Shown: positions 8,604 through 17,515, counted from the stretch's first letter. The stretch: 64,000 nt of DNA from Rhodoferax sp. (GCF_030697375.1 NZ_JAUYQD010000061.1:1-64000), one strand, 5' to 3'. The notes: generated from the sequence alone by a model not told the origin. Numbers and translations: made by a program.

Positions 8604-9801
8604 ATGGACATACAGCGCTTCTCGATCAGGGAACGGGTCCTCAGCGTCGATCATCCGCTGCTGCAGGATGCGTTGGCGCAAGTCCACAACACGCCCGAAC
8701 GACCTCGGTGTCTGTGCGTCGCGGGTGGATTCGAGATGTATGTCTCCCGCCTACGGCACTTCGTCGTCAAGCGCATGCCGGCGGGCCAACGGCACCATCC
8801 CGGCTGCCCCTCCTACGAGTCGGACCCGGCACTGTCAGGCTTGGGTGAATTGGTGGTGACGCGGTTCGCGAGTCCGCCGTCGGCGCCATCGAACTGTCCG
8901 TGGACTTCCCTTGGACGCGATCCCCTGGCCACGGTGGGTCACGCTCGGGCGTCGACTTGCCCGGCGATGTGGATGTGGCACGCCATCGCATCAACTTGCG
9001 TGGCCTGATCCACTTCCTGTTCGAGCGCGCAGGGTTCAACCGGTGGACGCCCGCGATGGAGGGCAAGCGCAACCAGGGCGTGCGCCGCAAATACCTGACC
9101 GCGGCCGCACACGAGGTGATTGCGAAAGGCGTTCCACTGACGGAGCGACTGTACGTGCCAGAGCCGTTCAACGAGGCCTCCCACCCGGCGGCGGCCCAGC
9201 GTCGCCGTGTGAAGCTCGACATCCTGCGACCCGTCGAAGGCCGCAGTCCTCTGGCGATCGTTCTCGGAGAGTTCAAGGCAGTCGAGTCCACCTCCTCGGG
9301 CCACCGAGTCTGGATTCGCCACATGCCCGATGCGCCTCTGCTGGTGGACACCAAGACATGGAAGCGGATCGAGAAGGTGTTTGCTCCATTGTTCGAGGCG
9401 CGAGGCGCAGCCAAGGGATGCCGGGTTACACCTTGTGATGGCCGCGCTGATCCGCGCGCCGAGAGCACACCTACGAGATCGACGCGGCCAGCTTGGTGCT
9501 GACCAACGGGCACTGGATTCCGCTGGAGGGCGTGCACGAACTGCCGCTGGTGCAGTCGCTGATCGCGCAACGGCGGCGTTTCGTCTGGCCCCTGCGGTAT
9601 GACGCGCAGCGTGCAGCGCGGTTTCCGAACGCGCTGTTACTGGACGTGGGCGAAGCGCCGGTGCCCCTGCATGTCTTCAGCCCCTTCGTGACCGCCAAGG
9701 ACCGCGAGATCAAGGAAGCCGCCCTGCGTGCTTGCGATCACGGCTGGGTCTGGCCCGCGGACACATCCGTCATGCCGGCGCTGCCGCTTGCAAGCCGATG
9801 A
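8604..9801 (+). pseudogene. DUF1173 family protein, multiply frameshifted
   Basis: Pieces of one DUF1173 protein lie in sequence in three frames. Frame 3 from 8604 gives HPLLQDALAQ...RPRCLCVAGG...YVSRLRHFVVKRMP...HHPGCPSYES...LSGLGEL. From about 8860 the match moves to frame 2 (ESAVGAIELSVDFPW, FNRWTPAMEGKRN, LYVPEPFN, IVLGEFK). A short piece near 9437 (HLVMAALIRAPRAH) is in frame 3 again. From about 9470 to 9801 it is in frame 1 (TYEIDAASLVLTNGHWIPLE...FPNALLLDVGEAP...WVWPAD). At least three frameshifts are needed, so the gene is broken unless the assembly is wrong. DUF1173 proteins are commonly found in integrative elements and plasmids; their function is unknown. The CxC...C residues suggest a metal site. 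Confidence 0.75.
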
Positions 9802-9842
9802 TTCGCGCCCTTGACGCGGTCCGTTCGCGCGAGAGCATGTTT

Positions 9843-9860
9843 TGTCGAGATGTCTCGACA
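9843..9860. promoter_or_regulatory. Inverted repeat upstream of the 9880 gene, possible operator
   Basis: Two perfect 8-bp arms, TGTCGAGA and TCTCGACA, are separated by 2 bp. The repeat sits 20 bp before the ATG of the Cys-cluster gene and just upstream of its ribosome-binding site. The position and symmetry fit a repressor operator or a short RNA hairpin in the 5' UTR. No cognate regulator is identified. Confidence 0.4.
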
Positions 9861-9879
9861 CGCATGAGGGAGCGCAATC

Positions 9880-11148
9880 ATGGCAAACGCCATCGTGACC
9901 ATTCACGGCGGGCCGATGGCCCCCGCCACGTTGCTGGGCCAGTCGGCGGCTCGCATCCCCACGGCCGGCAAGATCAGGGCAGGCATCAAGGTGCTGTCGC
10001 GCGCCGCAGCCGAACAACCGCGCGCCCGCGAAATCTACGACCAGGGCGTGACCGCTGGCGAGTCCTTCGACCAGATCGAGAAGTCACTGGCCGACGCGTT
10101 GCCAAAACTGAAGACGCCGCTGATCCCGCGCAACGTGGCCTGGTTCACGGTGCGGGGTCAGGACTTCGCGAACCCGGCGCTGGCAGCGCAACTGCTGGAC
10201 GCACACGGCGAGGACCGGGGTGAGGGCCGTCGGCTGTATCGCTTCCCGGTGGTATTCCCTTCGGACCACTGGCGGACCGTGATGCCGCACGAACTGGCCG
10301 CTTGGGGTGCCAACGAGAAGCGCTTCTGGTCGGAGTACTCGGCCGATGGTCACGTGCGGCACTGCCGCTGCCACGCGCCGGTGCCGCTGGTCGACAACGG
10401 CAAGCGCGCCATCCGGTTGTTCGGCGGCCGCAAGACGATGCTTCGGCAGGAAAACGGAGGCGTGTGCGAGCCTGAAACCTGCCTCGAGTACCAGACGAAG
10501 CAGTGCAATCTAAGCGGTCGTTTCCTGTTCTTCGTGCCTGGCATCCGCTCGATCAGCGCCTTCGAGCTGCACACCAACAGCTTCTACGCGATGAACGCCG
10601 CGATCCAGAAGTTCGAGACGATCGGCTTCCTGCGCGGCGGACGAATCTCCGGCTTCCTCGACCGACAGCGCACGCCGTTCTACCTGAGCAAGCGGCTGAT
10701 GGAGGTCAGCCACATCGACGAGCAGGGCCGGGCGGTGCGCGTACCGCAATGGATCATCGAACTCGAGGCACCGGTCGATGTGTCGGCGCTGCTGCGCGGC
10801 CCTGAGGACGACGATGCCGCCATCGTGCAGGGCGAGTTGGCAAGTCAAGTGCTCGAAGGCGCTCAGTCAGTCGTTGAGGCCTCAGGGGTCACCGCCCGCG
10901 TGGCGGACTCGGGGACTGGGTCGGCCGGTGATGGCGGCGAACCGACGCTCGACAAGGTGATCGCTCGCGCGTGCGCCATCGGCCTGAGCGCAGATGTGTA
11001 CTTGGCCTACACCGACCGTCGATGGGGCAGCGGCTGGAAGCTCAACCGGCAGGGCCGTCGCCGGGCGTGGGACGAATTGGAGCGGTATCGAAACGATGCG
11101 CAGGGGTACGTCGACAAGGTCGAGAGCGAAATGAAGGCGGCCTCATGA
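9880..11148 (+). CDS. Cys-cluster protein of integrative elements ('hydrolase or metal-binding' family)
   Basis: 422 aa; resembles proteins labelled 'hydrolase or metal-binding protein' in integrative elements and large plasmids. Visible features: a conserved PRNVAWFTVRG and VFPSDHW segment, then a likely zinc site built from His161-Cys162-x-Cys164-His165 and Cys196-x4-Cys201-x7-Cys209, followed by FFVPGIRSISAFELHTNSFYAM. This layout recalls the Gp3-like recombination directionality factors of serine-integrase phages; that relation is a weak inference. A flexible Gly/Ala stretch (about 330-360) precedes a C-terminal helical part with YLAYTDRRWGSGW. The stop overlaps the next start by 4 bp (ATGA), coupling it to the phosphoesterase gene. 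A GGGAG ribosome-binding site precedes the ATG. Confidence 0.65.
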   Translation: MANAIVTIHGGPMAPATLLGQSAARIPTAGKIRAGIKVLSRAAAEQPRAREIYDQGVTAGESFDQIEKSLADALPKLKTPLIPRNVAWFTVRGQDFANPALAAQLLDAHGEDRGEGRRLYRFPVVFPSDHWRTVMPHELAAWGANEKRFWSEYSADGHVRHCRCHAPVPLVDNGKRAIRLFGGRKTMLRQENGGVCEPETCLEYQTKQCNLSGRFLFFVPGIRSISAFELHTNSFYAMNAAIQKFETIGFLRGGRISGFLDRQRTPFYLSKRLMEVSHIDEQGRAVRVPQWIIELEAPVDVSALLRGPEDDDAAIVQGELASQVLEGAQSVVEASGVTARVADSGTGSAGDGGEPTLDKVIARACAIGLSADVYLAYTDRRWGSGWKLNRQGRRRAWDELERYRNDAQGYVDKVESEMKAAS

Positions 11149-12470
11149 ACGCCGGCGCCCCGATCCGGATCGCACACTTCTCCGACCTGCACTACGGCCC
11201 GAAGAATCTGGCCGAGGCCGACCGCTGCTTCGGTGATGCCCTCGACCAGGCAATCCGTCTGAACGCCCAGGCGGCGGTCATTTCCGGCGACGCCACCGAT
11301 CACGCGATGGACCTGCACGCCCCGGCCGTCGCCAGGCTGGCCGCCCAGGTTCGGCGGCTGGCCGATCACTGCCCGGTGCTGTTGCTGCAAGGAACGTACT
11401 CGCACGAGCCGCCGGGAACGCTGACGATCTTCCGCTTGCTCGGCGGGCGCTATGCCGTGCATGTGGCGGATCGCATCCAGCAAGTGGGCCTGACGGCCGA
11501 TCACGGCTGGGCCGCGTCCGAGGGCTGGCGCTTCGATTCAATACCGGCGGGCCTGCTGGCCTTGTTCACCTGCGTGCCCACCGTGAACAAGGCGGTCGTC
11601 GCAGCAGCGGTCGGTGCTGGCGCAGCGGCGCAGGCCGTGGGTGAGCAACTGACCGATCTGCTGCAGGGGTTCGCGCCGATTCATTGCGCCGCCCGCGCAC
11701 TCGGCATGCCGACCATCGGCGTTTCGCATGGGACCGTCTTCGGTTGCGTGTCCGAGCACGGCGTCCCGATGGCGGGTTTCGACCATGAGTTCACCACCGG
11801 CAGCCTTTTCGCCGCACAGGCCCAAGCATTCTTGCTGGGACATATCCACCGACACCAGTCGTGGCAATTCGACGGAGCGGCAGGCCGGCAGTGCATCGCT
11901 TACCCCGGTTCCATCGGCCGCTTCCACCATGGCGAGGAAGGCGCCAAGGGTTTCCTGCTGTGGGACGTCGATGCCAATGGAGCCCAGTTCACGCTGGAGC
12001 TGACACCTGCACGCCGCACCATCGATATCGTGTTCGACGGCAAGCCGGACCTTGATGTGTTGCGTGCAGCCACGGCGCGGCAGGACATCGCAGGTGCGTT
12101 CGTGCGCGTGCGTTGGACCGTCGCCGAAGAAGACCGCCACGAGGTTGACCGCGCTGCCATCCAGCGGCTGCTGGAGAGTGCGGCGCAAACGAAGCTGGAG
12201 GGACGCATCGTGCCCGTGCTGCGCACCCGGGCGGCAGGTATCTCCCGGCTGGGGAGCCTGGAAGACAAGGTGCACATTTGGGCGCAGGCGACGCAAGCTG
12301 ATCCCGCGCCCTTGCTGGCCTGTCTGGCGCAACTGGCCTCTGCGCCGCCGGAAGAGATCGCCGAGCGCGTATTGCGCTCTGACGCCGCCGTCACAGCCGT
12401 CAACGGTACGCCGGTGCTGCCGACCCCGCCGGAAATATTGCTCGACGCCAACGCAGCGCTTGCCGCCTGA
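11145..12470 (+). CDS. Mre11/SbcD-like metallophosphoesterase
   Basis: 441 aa with a calcineurin-like metallophosphoesterase domain. Metal-ligand motifs run in order: FSDLHYG (Asp14, His16), GDATD (48-52), a divergent third motif GTYSHE (83-88) in place of GNHE, SHG (195-197), and GHIH (232-235). This order matches DNA nucleases of the SbcD/Mre11 family. The C-terminal third resembles capping or partner-binding regions and has no recognised domain. It overlaps the upstream gene by 4 bp. A Rad50/SbcC-like ATPase is encoded 1.1 kb downstream, separated by an HNH gene on the other strand. A joint role in DNA end processing of the element is a reasonable inference. Confidence 0.8.
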   Translation: MNAGAPIRIAHFSDLHYGPKNLAEADRCFGDALDQAIRLNAQAAVISGDATDHAMDLHAPAVARLAAQVRRLADHCPVLLLQGTYSHEPPGTLTIFRLLGGRYAVHVADRIQQVGLTADHGWAASEGWRFDSIPAGLLALFTCVPTVNKAVVAAAVGAGAAAQAVGEQLTDLLQGFAPIHCAARALGMPTIGVSHGTVFGCVSEHGVPMAGFDHEFTTGSLFAAQAQAFLLGHIHRHQSWQFDGAAGRQCIAYPGSIGRFHHGEEGAKGFLLWDVDANGAQFTLELTPARRTIDIVFDGKPDLDVLRAATARQDIAGAFVRVRWTVAEEDRHEVDRAAIQRLLESAAQTKLEGRIVPVLRTRAAGISRLGSLEDKVHIWAQATQADPAPLLACLAQLASAPPEEIAERVLRSDAAVTAVNGTPVLPTPPEILLDANAALAA

Positions 12471-12503
12471 GCGGCGTTCAGCGCGATCGAATTCCTGGAG
12501 GGC

Positions 12504-13481
12504 TCACCTGCTGGGCGCAGCGTCGACCTTCTTCTGTCGAAGGCGGGCCAGGTGGCCGACCATGTACTGTCCGATGCGGCTCATGCTACCCGGCGACAGC
12601 GCCGAGCTTGCCAAGGGCATGCCGGGTGTGACGCCCAGTTTGGCGGCAACTGGCCGCGCGCGCGGCGCGACCACGGCCCGGAAATCGTCCCCCTGCAACT
12701 CGAAGCTCAAGAGGTGCCGATCGAACAGCTTGTCGACATGCACGGCGATCAGCAACCCATTCGTCGGATCGAGGCGCTCGACGTTGCTCGAGTCTCGCCA
12801 CGGCTTGATGTGCGACGCGATCAGCAACTCCGGCAAGGCGATGCCGGTCAAGGTGCAGGTTTCGCCCAGGCCCCACAGGCGCGTGACATCTGCCTTGAAA
12901 CGGCCCTGCCCGATGCGGGCTTGCACCAGCGCTTCCCGCTGGGTGACATCGGACTCGTTGCGTTCGATGGCGGCCAGATCGTCCACCAGTTCGCTTGCGT
13001 CGGCCTGACCAAAGCCAGACAGCAGGGTGTCGAACCGTTCCTTGTAGTCGGGCGAGGTCGGCAAGGGGTTGAAGTTCTGCCCGCTCGAAAAGTACCGGTG
13101 CACTTCCTGGCGGTCGTACCAGTCCGCCCTGGACAAGGGGATGGGCGCATCCGGAACCCGCACCGGCTGCATCGTCAGCTTGTACTGGAAGTCTGCCGGC
13201 TTGCCTTTGAGGTTGGCGAGTTGGAAGGGCCCGTCGCTGCGGCGGTGAATCTTGAAAAGGCCTTCCAACGCATAGTCCTTGCCGCCGTCCACCGCCTCGT
13301 CCCCGGACACGACATACACGAGATCGCTCTCGCGCGCGTGGGAGCTGTTGGTGTGGTAGCTGCTCAGGCTGAACGGACCGAAGTAGTGCGTCAGGTGGTA
13401 AGCGAAGAAGATGCGGATCAAGCGGGGCCTCGGCTCTGGAGCATAGTGGTTCGATGGGGCAAAGCATATCCGGGCAGGCAT
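12504..13481 (-). CDS. HNH endonuclease with uncharacterised N-terminal domain
   Basis: 325 aa. The C-terminal part (about 205-265) is an HNH_2-type nuclease: CTLTG, then SHIKPWRDS (His224), then RLDPTNGLLIAVHVDKLFDRHLLSF, giving the His...Asn...His core. The N-terminal 100 residues contain FAYHLTHYFGPFSLSSYHTN and ESDLVYVVSGDE...KDYALEGLFKI. This could be a nucleic-acid-reading domain of the kind fused to restriction-like HNH enzymes, but I do not recognise it. The gene is antisense to its neighbours and sits between the SbcD-like and SbcC-like genes. It looks like a cassette inserted there or a defence nuclease added to that module. The start could also be slightly downstream of 13481. Confidence 0.75.
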   Translation of the reverse strand: MPARICFAPSNHYAPEPRPRLIRIFFAYHLTHYFGPFSLSSYHTNSSHARESDLVYVVSGDEAVDGGKDYALEGLFKIHRRSDGPFQLANLKGKPADFQYKLTMQPVRVPDAPIPLSRADWYDRQEVHRYFSSGQNFNPLPTSPDYKERFDTLLSGFGQADASELVDDLAAIERNESDVTQREALVQARIGQGRFKADVTRLWGLGETCTLTGIALPELLIASHIKPWRDSSNVERLDPTNGLLIAVHVDKLFDRHLLSFELQGDDFRAVVAPRARPVAAKLGVTPGMPLASSALSPGSMSRIGQYMVGHLARLRQKKVDAAPSR

Positions 13482-13567
13482 TGGGCGAGGGCAGGTGGCG
13501 CGCGGCCTGGGCTTGACCGCGACAACGTGCGCGCGAGACTGGGTCGGTCAATCCCGGGAGCGCCACC

Positions 13568-16027
13568 ATGCAACCTCTGTCTCTGACTCTCAAGGGCTTT
13601 CGCGGCATTCGCGACGGCCTGGGTCTCGATGTCCTCACACTGGATTTCGAGCGTTTGGCCAATGGCGCACAACTCGTTGCCATCGTGGGCGCGAACGGGC
13701 GCGGCAAGAGCACCGTCATGGAATGCGCGCAGCCCTTCTTGACCATGCCATCGCGTGCGGCGGTGGCTGGCCCAGGGGGCTTCTCCTACTACGACCACGT
13801 CTGTCTGCCTGAGAACGAGAAAGACCTGACCTGGGCCCACGAGGGCAGGAGTTACCGTTCTCAGGTGGTGGTCCGATTGAACGGCCGGCGCCGCACCGAA
13901 GCGTTCCTGTTCGTGCTCGACGATGCCGGACGCTGGCAGCCCATGCGGCTCGATGACGGCACCGTCTCCGACGGCAAGGTGGAGACATACACGCGCTGCG
14001 TGGAGGTCATTTGCGGCAGTGCCGATACCTTCTTCACGTCGGTGTTCGCCGCGCAGGGCAAACGCCAGCTCAGCACTTATCGCAACGCCGAAATCAAGAC
14101 CTTGCTGGCCGACTTGCTGGGACAGGAGGAGATCCGCGCTCTGGGCCAGCAGGCGGTCGAGACGGCGCGTCTGCTCAAGGCAGGGCTGACAGCCGTGAGG
14201 CAGGAACTGATCGCACTCGACGCCGAATCGACACGGGTTGCCGCTGAACAACTGCGCCTCGGCAGTGCTGGCGCAAGTGTGACGCATGGGCTTGCTGCGA
14301 GGCACGCTGCGCAAACGGCGCTGGAGGTCGGGCGGACAGCGCAAGCTCGATTGGTGGCGCAGCGCGATCAGTCGCGAGCCACCGAAACGCGCCGCGCACA
14401 ACTGCTGGCCGAACGCCAAGCCCTGGTCGATGCTGGCATCCAGGCGAGCGATGCGCTCGACGCCCAGGCCTCGAATGAGCAGCGGCGATTGGATCGTTTG
14501 CAGCAAAGCATCGCCCAGCGGTGGGCTCAGCAGCGCACCCGGTGGCAGGGGCTGATGAGCAAGCGGCAGCAGTGTCTGCGCGCCCTGGCAGTCGCCGATG
14601 TCGTGCAGCGGGCAGGCGCCCGACTGCCATTGGCCGAACAGGTGCTGTCGCTGCGCCTCGCGCGCGTCACCGCCTGCCGGCAGAGGGTGCAACTGCTCGC
14701 GCAATGCGAAGGGACCGAGCGCCTAGTCGTGAACAAGATCGCGGGCATCGAACGCGAGGCCGGGAAGGCTGCGCTCAAGGCCGATGAACTGGCTCGTCGT
14801 TTCGGGCTGACCAGCGAAGTGCCTTGCGTCGGAACCGATCTGCAGGGGCTGTGCAAGTTGCTGGGCGACGCACGCGAAGCGCAGGCGCTGATCCCGAGCG
14901 CGAAGGGGCAGATCACCCGGCTGGCGCGGGAGAAGGCGCAAGCCCAGCGGGAACTGGCGGCCGTGCGTCAGCAGCGCGCCGCCTTGGCGGAGGCGCCGCA
15001 GGCGCTTGCCTGGGCCGAGCACCGATGCCAGATGGCCCGTGAACGGGCATCGAGCTTCGCTGTGTTGGCAGCCAGGCGCGACGAGATGTCTCAGGCTCGG
15101 ATTTCGCTGGCCGACATCGACAGGGAATTCACGGTACTTGGGCCGGGCGGCGCCGATGGCCGCGTCACGGAGACTGCCGACGAACAGGCGGAACGGCAGC
15201 AGATCGCGGCAGCCAGGCAAACCATCGCCAGCCAGACCGAGCTACAAGCAAAACGGCTCGGCGCGTCGCTTGTCCGACTCGACGAATCGCTCGCGGCCTT
15301 GCCGGCGCCGTTCGATGGCCGGCAGTTGGATGCCGCAGTGCAGGCCATGAAATCGGCTGGTGAAGCAGTCGCCGCAGCCGAGGCATCGCACCTTACTGCG
15401 CTGCGCGACGCACAAGCGTTGGAAGTGCTGGCGCAGCAAGCGCATGTCTTGGCCACCCGACGCGGCAGTATTGCCGCCCGCGTGGTCGCGATCGAGACGG
15501 AACTGGGAGGCTGGAATCTCTTTGCGCGCTGCATGAGCAACGATGGCCTGATCGCGCTGGCGATCGACGATGCAGGGCCGACCCTGTCGGGGCTGGCCAA
15601 CGACCTCCTGCTGGCCTGCTACGGTCCACGCTTCACGGTGTCCATCCGCACCTTGGTCGAGACGGGCAAGGGAGAGCAAAGAGAAGGCTTCGACATCATC
15701 GTGCACGACGGCGAAAGCGGCGAGAGCAAAAGCATCGGGCTGATGAGCGGCGGCGAGAGAACCTGGATAGAAATGTCCCTGACGCGCGCCATTGCCCTGT
15801 ACTTGGCGCAGCACTCGGGCCGGCGCTACACGACGCTGTTCTCGGACGAGGCAGACGGTGCGCTCGACCCGGAGCGCAAGCGCATGTTCATGGCCATGAA
15901 GCGCGAGGTGCTGCGCCTGGGCGGCTACGAACGGGAGTTCTTCATCTCCCAGACGCCCGAGTTGACGGCGATGGCCAATGCGGTGATCGACCTGGATGCC
16001 TTGCAGGCGGATGCGACGGAGAGGTAG
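13568..16027 (+). CDS. SbcC/Rad50-like AAA ATPase
   Basis: 819 aa SMC-like protein. The N-terminal half of the ATPase starts LSLTLKGFRGI with Walker A GANGRGKST at 41-49 and a Q-loop region near VFAAQGKRQLS. Long Ala/Gln/Arg-rich coiled coils (about 190-650) flank a hinge-like segment with two cysteines eight residues apart (near 420 and 429; PCVGTDLQGLC). That is a possible variant of the Rad50 zinc hook, whose normal form is CxxC. The C-terminal half carries the ABC signature MSGGERTW near 725 and Walker B TLFSDEADGALD near 756. Its likely partner is the Mre11-like gene upstream. Such ATPase-nuclease pairs open hairpins and trim DNA ends; here it may act on element DNA or incoming DNA. Confidence 0.82.
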   Translation: MQPLSLTLKGFRGIRDGLGLDVLTLDFERLANGAQLVAIVGANGRGKSTVMECAQPFLTMPSRAAVAGPGGFSYYDHVCLPENEKDLTWAHEGRSYRSQVVVRLNGRRRTEAFLFVLDDAGRWQPMRLDDGTVSDGKVETYTRCVEVICGSADTFFTSVFAAQGKRQLSTYRNAEIKTLLADLLGQEEIRALGQQAVETARLLKAGLTAVRQELIALDAESTRVAAEQLRLGSAGASVTHGLAARHAAQTALEVGRTAQARLVAQRDQSRATETRRAQLLAERQALVDAGIQASDALDAQASNEQRRLDRLQQSIAQRWAQQRTRWQGLMSKRQQCLRALAVADVVQRAGARLPLAEQVLSLRLARVTACRQRVQLLAQCEGTERLVVNKIAGIEREAGKAALKADELARRFGLTSEVPCVGTDLQGLCKLLGDAREAQALIPSAKGQITRLAREKAQAQRELAAVRQQRAALAEAPQALAWAEHRCQMARERASSFAVLAARRDEMSQARISLADIDREFTVLGPGGADGRVTETADEQAERQQIAAARQTIASQTELQAKRLGASLVRLDESLAALPAPFDGRQLDAAVQAMKSAGEAVAAAEASHLTALRDAQALEVLAQQAHVLATRRGSIAARVVAIETELGGWNLFARCMSNDGLIALAIDDAGPTLSGLANDLLLACYGPRFTVSIRTLVETGKGEQREGFDIIVHDGESGESKSIGLMSGGERTWIEMSLTRAIALYLAQHSGRRYTTLFSDEADGALDPERKRMFMAMKREVLRLGGYEREFFISQTPELTAMANAVIDLDALQADATER

Positions 16028-16080
16028 GGAGCGGAGCGAGGAAATGTCTGCTTTGAGAAGCAATGCGCCATAGAGCAGAT

Positions 16081-16117
16081 GCCCTGGCCCGGAAGGGAAA
16101 TCCTTCCAAGCCAGGGC
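16081..16117. terminator. Strong hairpin between convergent genes
   Basis: Perfect outer arms GCCCTGGC/GCCAGGGC enclose inner arms GGAAGG/CCTTCC with a 5-nt loop. It lies between the convergent ends of the SbcC-like gene (+) and the 16122 gene (-), and could end transcription from both sides. Neither strand has a clear T-run, so a classical intrinsic terminator is not certain. Confidence 0.5.
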
Positions 16118-16121
16118 CCTG

Positions 16122-16799
16122 TCAAGTTCCTCGAAAGATCTTCGGCTCAACCGTCTCGCCACGCATGAATACGAGGTAGGCGCCAGCCTTGCCGATATCC
16201 TTGAAGCGTGCGATCTCCTTGTCGTGCAGCAGCACGGCCCACGGATGCACGGCATCGTCTGTCGGCTTGATGCCGAGGTCCGGTGCTTGGTAGGCAGCAT
16301 GCCGATACCGCGTTCTGCCACTGCGCCAGTCGATGATGCACAGGACGCAAGCGGTGAGGATTGCCCCACCGCCGTCCTCGCCATCCTCGATCAGCAGCGG
16401 CACCTTGAGCGAACCGGTCGAGCGCCCGATGGTGCCGACGACGTCGTACTCGTCGAGCCACGATTCGCCGGTCGTTGTGTCGCCCAGCACCAGGCGCACC
16501 TTGCTGCCAGCCCTGCGGCACGACTCCAACATCCGTGCAACCTCGGGCGCCGTGCCCGGGTCGAAGTAGGTCTGCCCGCTCAGCGCCGATTCGCTCCAGG
16601 CCCGCGTCGCCTGCAGGTACTTGGCATAGCCGGTGAGCGCCGCATGGTCCGACGCCGAGAACGCGAGTTCCGGCCGGCCGAGCCCCGCGGCGATCTGGTT
16701 CGCGTGGGCGCGAGCGTTGTCGAAACCCAAGCAACTGACGCCACCGTCGAAGGCGATGACGTACAACTGCTGTTCGGGATTGAGCGTCACCGTGTTCAT
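16122..16799 (-). CDS. Conserved element protein of unknown function
   Basis: 225 aa starting at the ATG at 16799, which has GAAGG upstream; the longer frame upstream is Arg/Ser-rich and unlikely to be translated. No domain is recognised. Visible segments are NTVTLNPEQQLYVIAFDGGVSCLGF, ARAHANQIA, GYAKYLQATRAW, GQTYFDPGT, a likely beta-rich core SKVRLVLGDTTTGESWLDEYDVVGTIGRS, and the C-terminal FMRGETVEPKIF. The composition is that of a soluble globular protein. It is the last gene of a minus-strand series (radC, zinc ribbon, DUF5983, this gene), although a hairpin at 16848-16878 separates it from the one before. I recall similar proteins from integrative elements, always unnamed. Confidence 0.7.
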   Translation of the reverse strand: MNTVTLNPEQQLYVIAFDGGVSCLGFDNARAHANQIAAGLGRPELAFSASDHAALTGYAKYLQATRAWSESALSGQTYFDPGTAPEVARMLESCRRAGSKVRLVLGDTTTGESWLDEYDVVGTIGRSTGSLKVPLLIEDGEDGGGAILTACVLCIIDWRSGRTRYRHAAYQAPDLGIKPTDDAVHPWAVLLHDKEIARFKDIGKAGAYLVFMRGETVEPKIFRGT

Positions 16800-16847
16800 C
16801 GGGTGGCCTTCATGAAGTGAGGCATGTGAAAAGCTCCTGAAACGAAA

Positions 16848-16878
16848 CAGGGCGTCGGCCTTGCGGCGCGACGCCCTG
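16848..16878 (-). terminator. Intrinsic terminator after the DUF5983 gene
   Basis: Read on the minus strand, a perfect 10-bp stem CAGGGCGTCG/CGACGCCCTG closes an 11-nt loop and is followed by TTTCGTTTC. It lies 65 bp after the DUF5983 stop and 50 bp before the next minus-strand gene, so it can end the upstream transcript or attenuate read-through. Confidence 0.6.
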
Positions 16879-16942
16879 CGGGGACTCGGGGCCACCGAAC
16901 GGTGGCGATGAATTCAGCGGACGATGGCGAGAGGCTGGCGCA

Positions 16943-17233
16943 TCAGCCGGCGTCCTCCTCGTCGAATACCGGCAAGCCATCGACGATGGCGGCGTCGCTG
17001 TCGAACTTCAGCCAGACGATGCCGGCGGTCTCGGCGACTTCGAAGATCGTGGCCAGGTCGGCCTCGGCGGGCACGTTGTAGCGTGGCGCGCCAACGTAGA
17101 TGAAGCCGCCGAACTCATTGGGATAGGCGTTGACCGACAGATCGTCTGCGGCGAGCTTTTGGCGCGTGGACGGCGTCAGATGCGTGATCGACAGCGCGGC
17201 CAGCGGTTCGGCCAGTTGCAGCATGGATGCCAC
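16943..17233 (-). CDS. DUF5983-like small protein
   Basis: 96 aa if started at 17233; an ATG nine bases further in (17224) gives MLQLAEPL and may be the real start. The sequence ALSITHLTPSTRQKLAADD followed by NAYPNEFGGFIYVG resembles DUF5983, a small family found next to other element-borne genes of unknown role. The C terminus is acidic (PVFDEEDAG). It overlaps the 3' end of the zinc-ribbon frame upstream, which suggests coupling or that the zinc-ribbon gene ends earlier than drawn. Confidence 0.6.
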   Translation of the reverse strand: MASMLQLAEPLAALSITHLTPSTRQKLAADDLSVNAYPNEFGGFIYVGAPRYNVPAEADLATIFEVAETAGIVWLKFDSDAAIVDGLPVFDEEDAG

Positions 17234-17418
17234 GGTGGACTTATCAGGCGGACTCCCTCTCGGTGGGGTGAGTGACTCGGTGAGGGCCGGGTGCGGGACG
17301 GACGATTGAAATCCATCCCGCAGTCGCGGCAGCGGTACCAGCGCAGCCGCCCCAAGGTGCCGAGCGGCACGCCGTGCCCGGGACAGATCGGGCAGCGCGG
17401 TGCGGTGCTTGTGGACAT
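17176..17418 (-). CDS. Small zinc-ribbon protein
   Basis: 80 aa. A zinc ribbon is clear: CPIC at residues 9-12, then GVPLGTLGRLRWYRCRDCGMDF with a second CxxC pair. The ATG at 17418 has GAAGGA upstream within a structured leader. After the ribbon the C-terminal part is Ser/Pro/Arg-rich and overlaps the next gene by 58 bp, so the functional part is probably the first 45 residues. A role in nucleic-acid or protein binding is plausible but unproven. Confidence 0.55.
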   Translation of the reverse strand: MSTSTAPRCPICPGHGVPLGTLGRLRWYRCRDCGMDFNRPSRTRPSPSHSPHREGVRLISPPWHPCCNWPNRWPRCRSRI

Positions 17419-17487
17419 GCGGTTTCCTTCGCTTGAATGAAGGGCATGCCCGGCCCGGAGAGGCAGGGCGCCCCTCGGGGGTGAATG
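17419..17487 (-). promoter_or_regulatory. Structured leader of the zinc-ribbon gene (weaker copy)
   Basis: Read on the minus strand, a GC-rich hairpin (CCCGAGGGGCGCCCTGCC... region) is followed by GGCATGCCCTTCATTCAAGCGAAGGA and the start codon. The order is the same as in the leaders at 18101, 20316, 21053 and 27127: hairpin, a TTCATT loop element, then a purine-rich ribosome-binding site. The final stem is poorer here, so membership of that leader family is tentative. Confidence 0.35.
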
Positions 17488-17515
17488 AATCGTGGTGCGC
17501 GTGCGGCGCATGGCG

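Noticed and set aside
8314..8859. Two plus-strand frames of about 180 codons overlapping the DUF1173 start
   Set aside because: They show no family similarity, and the frame with recognisable DUF1173 sequence begins at 8604.
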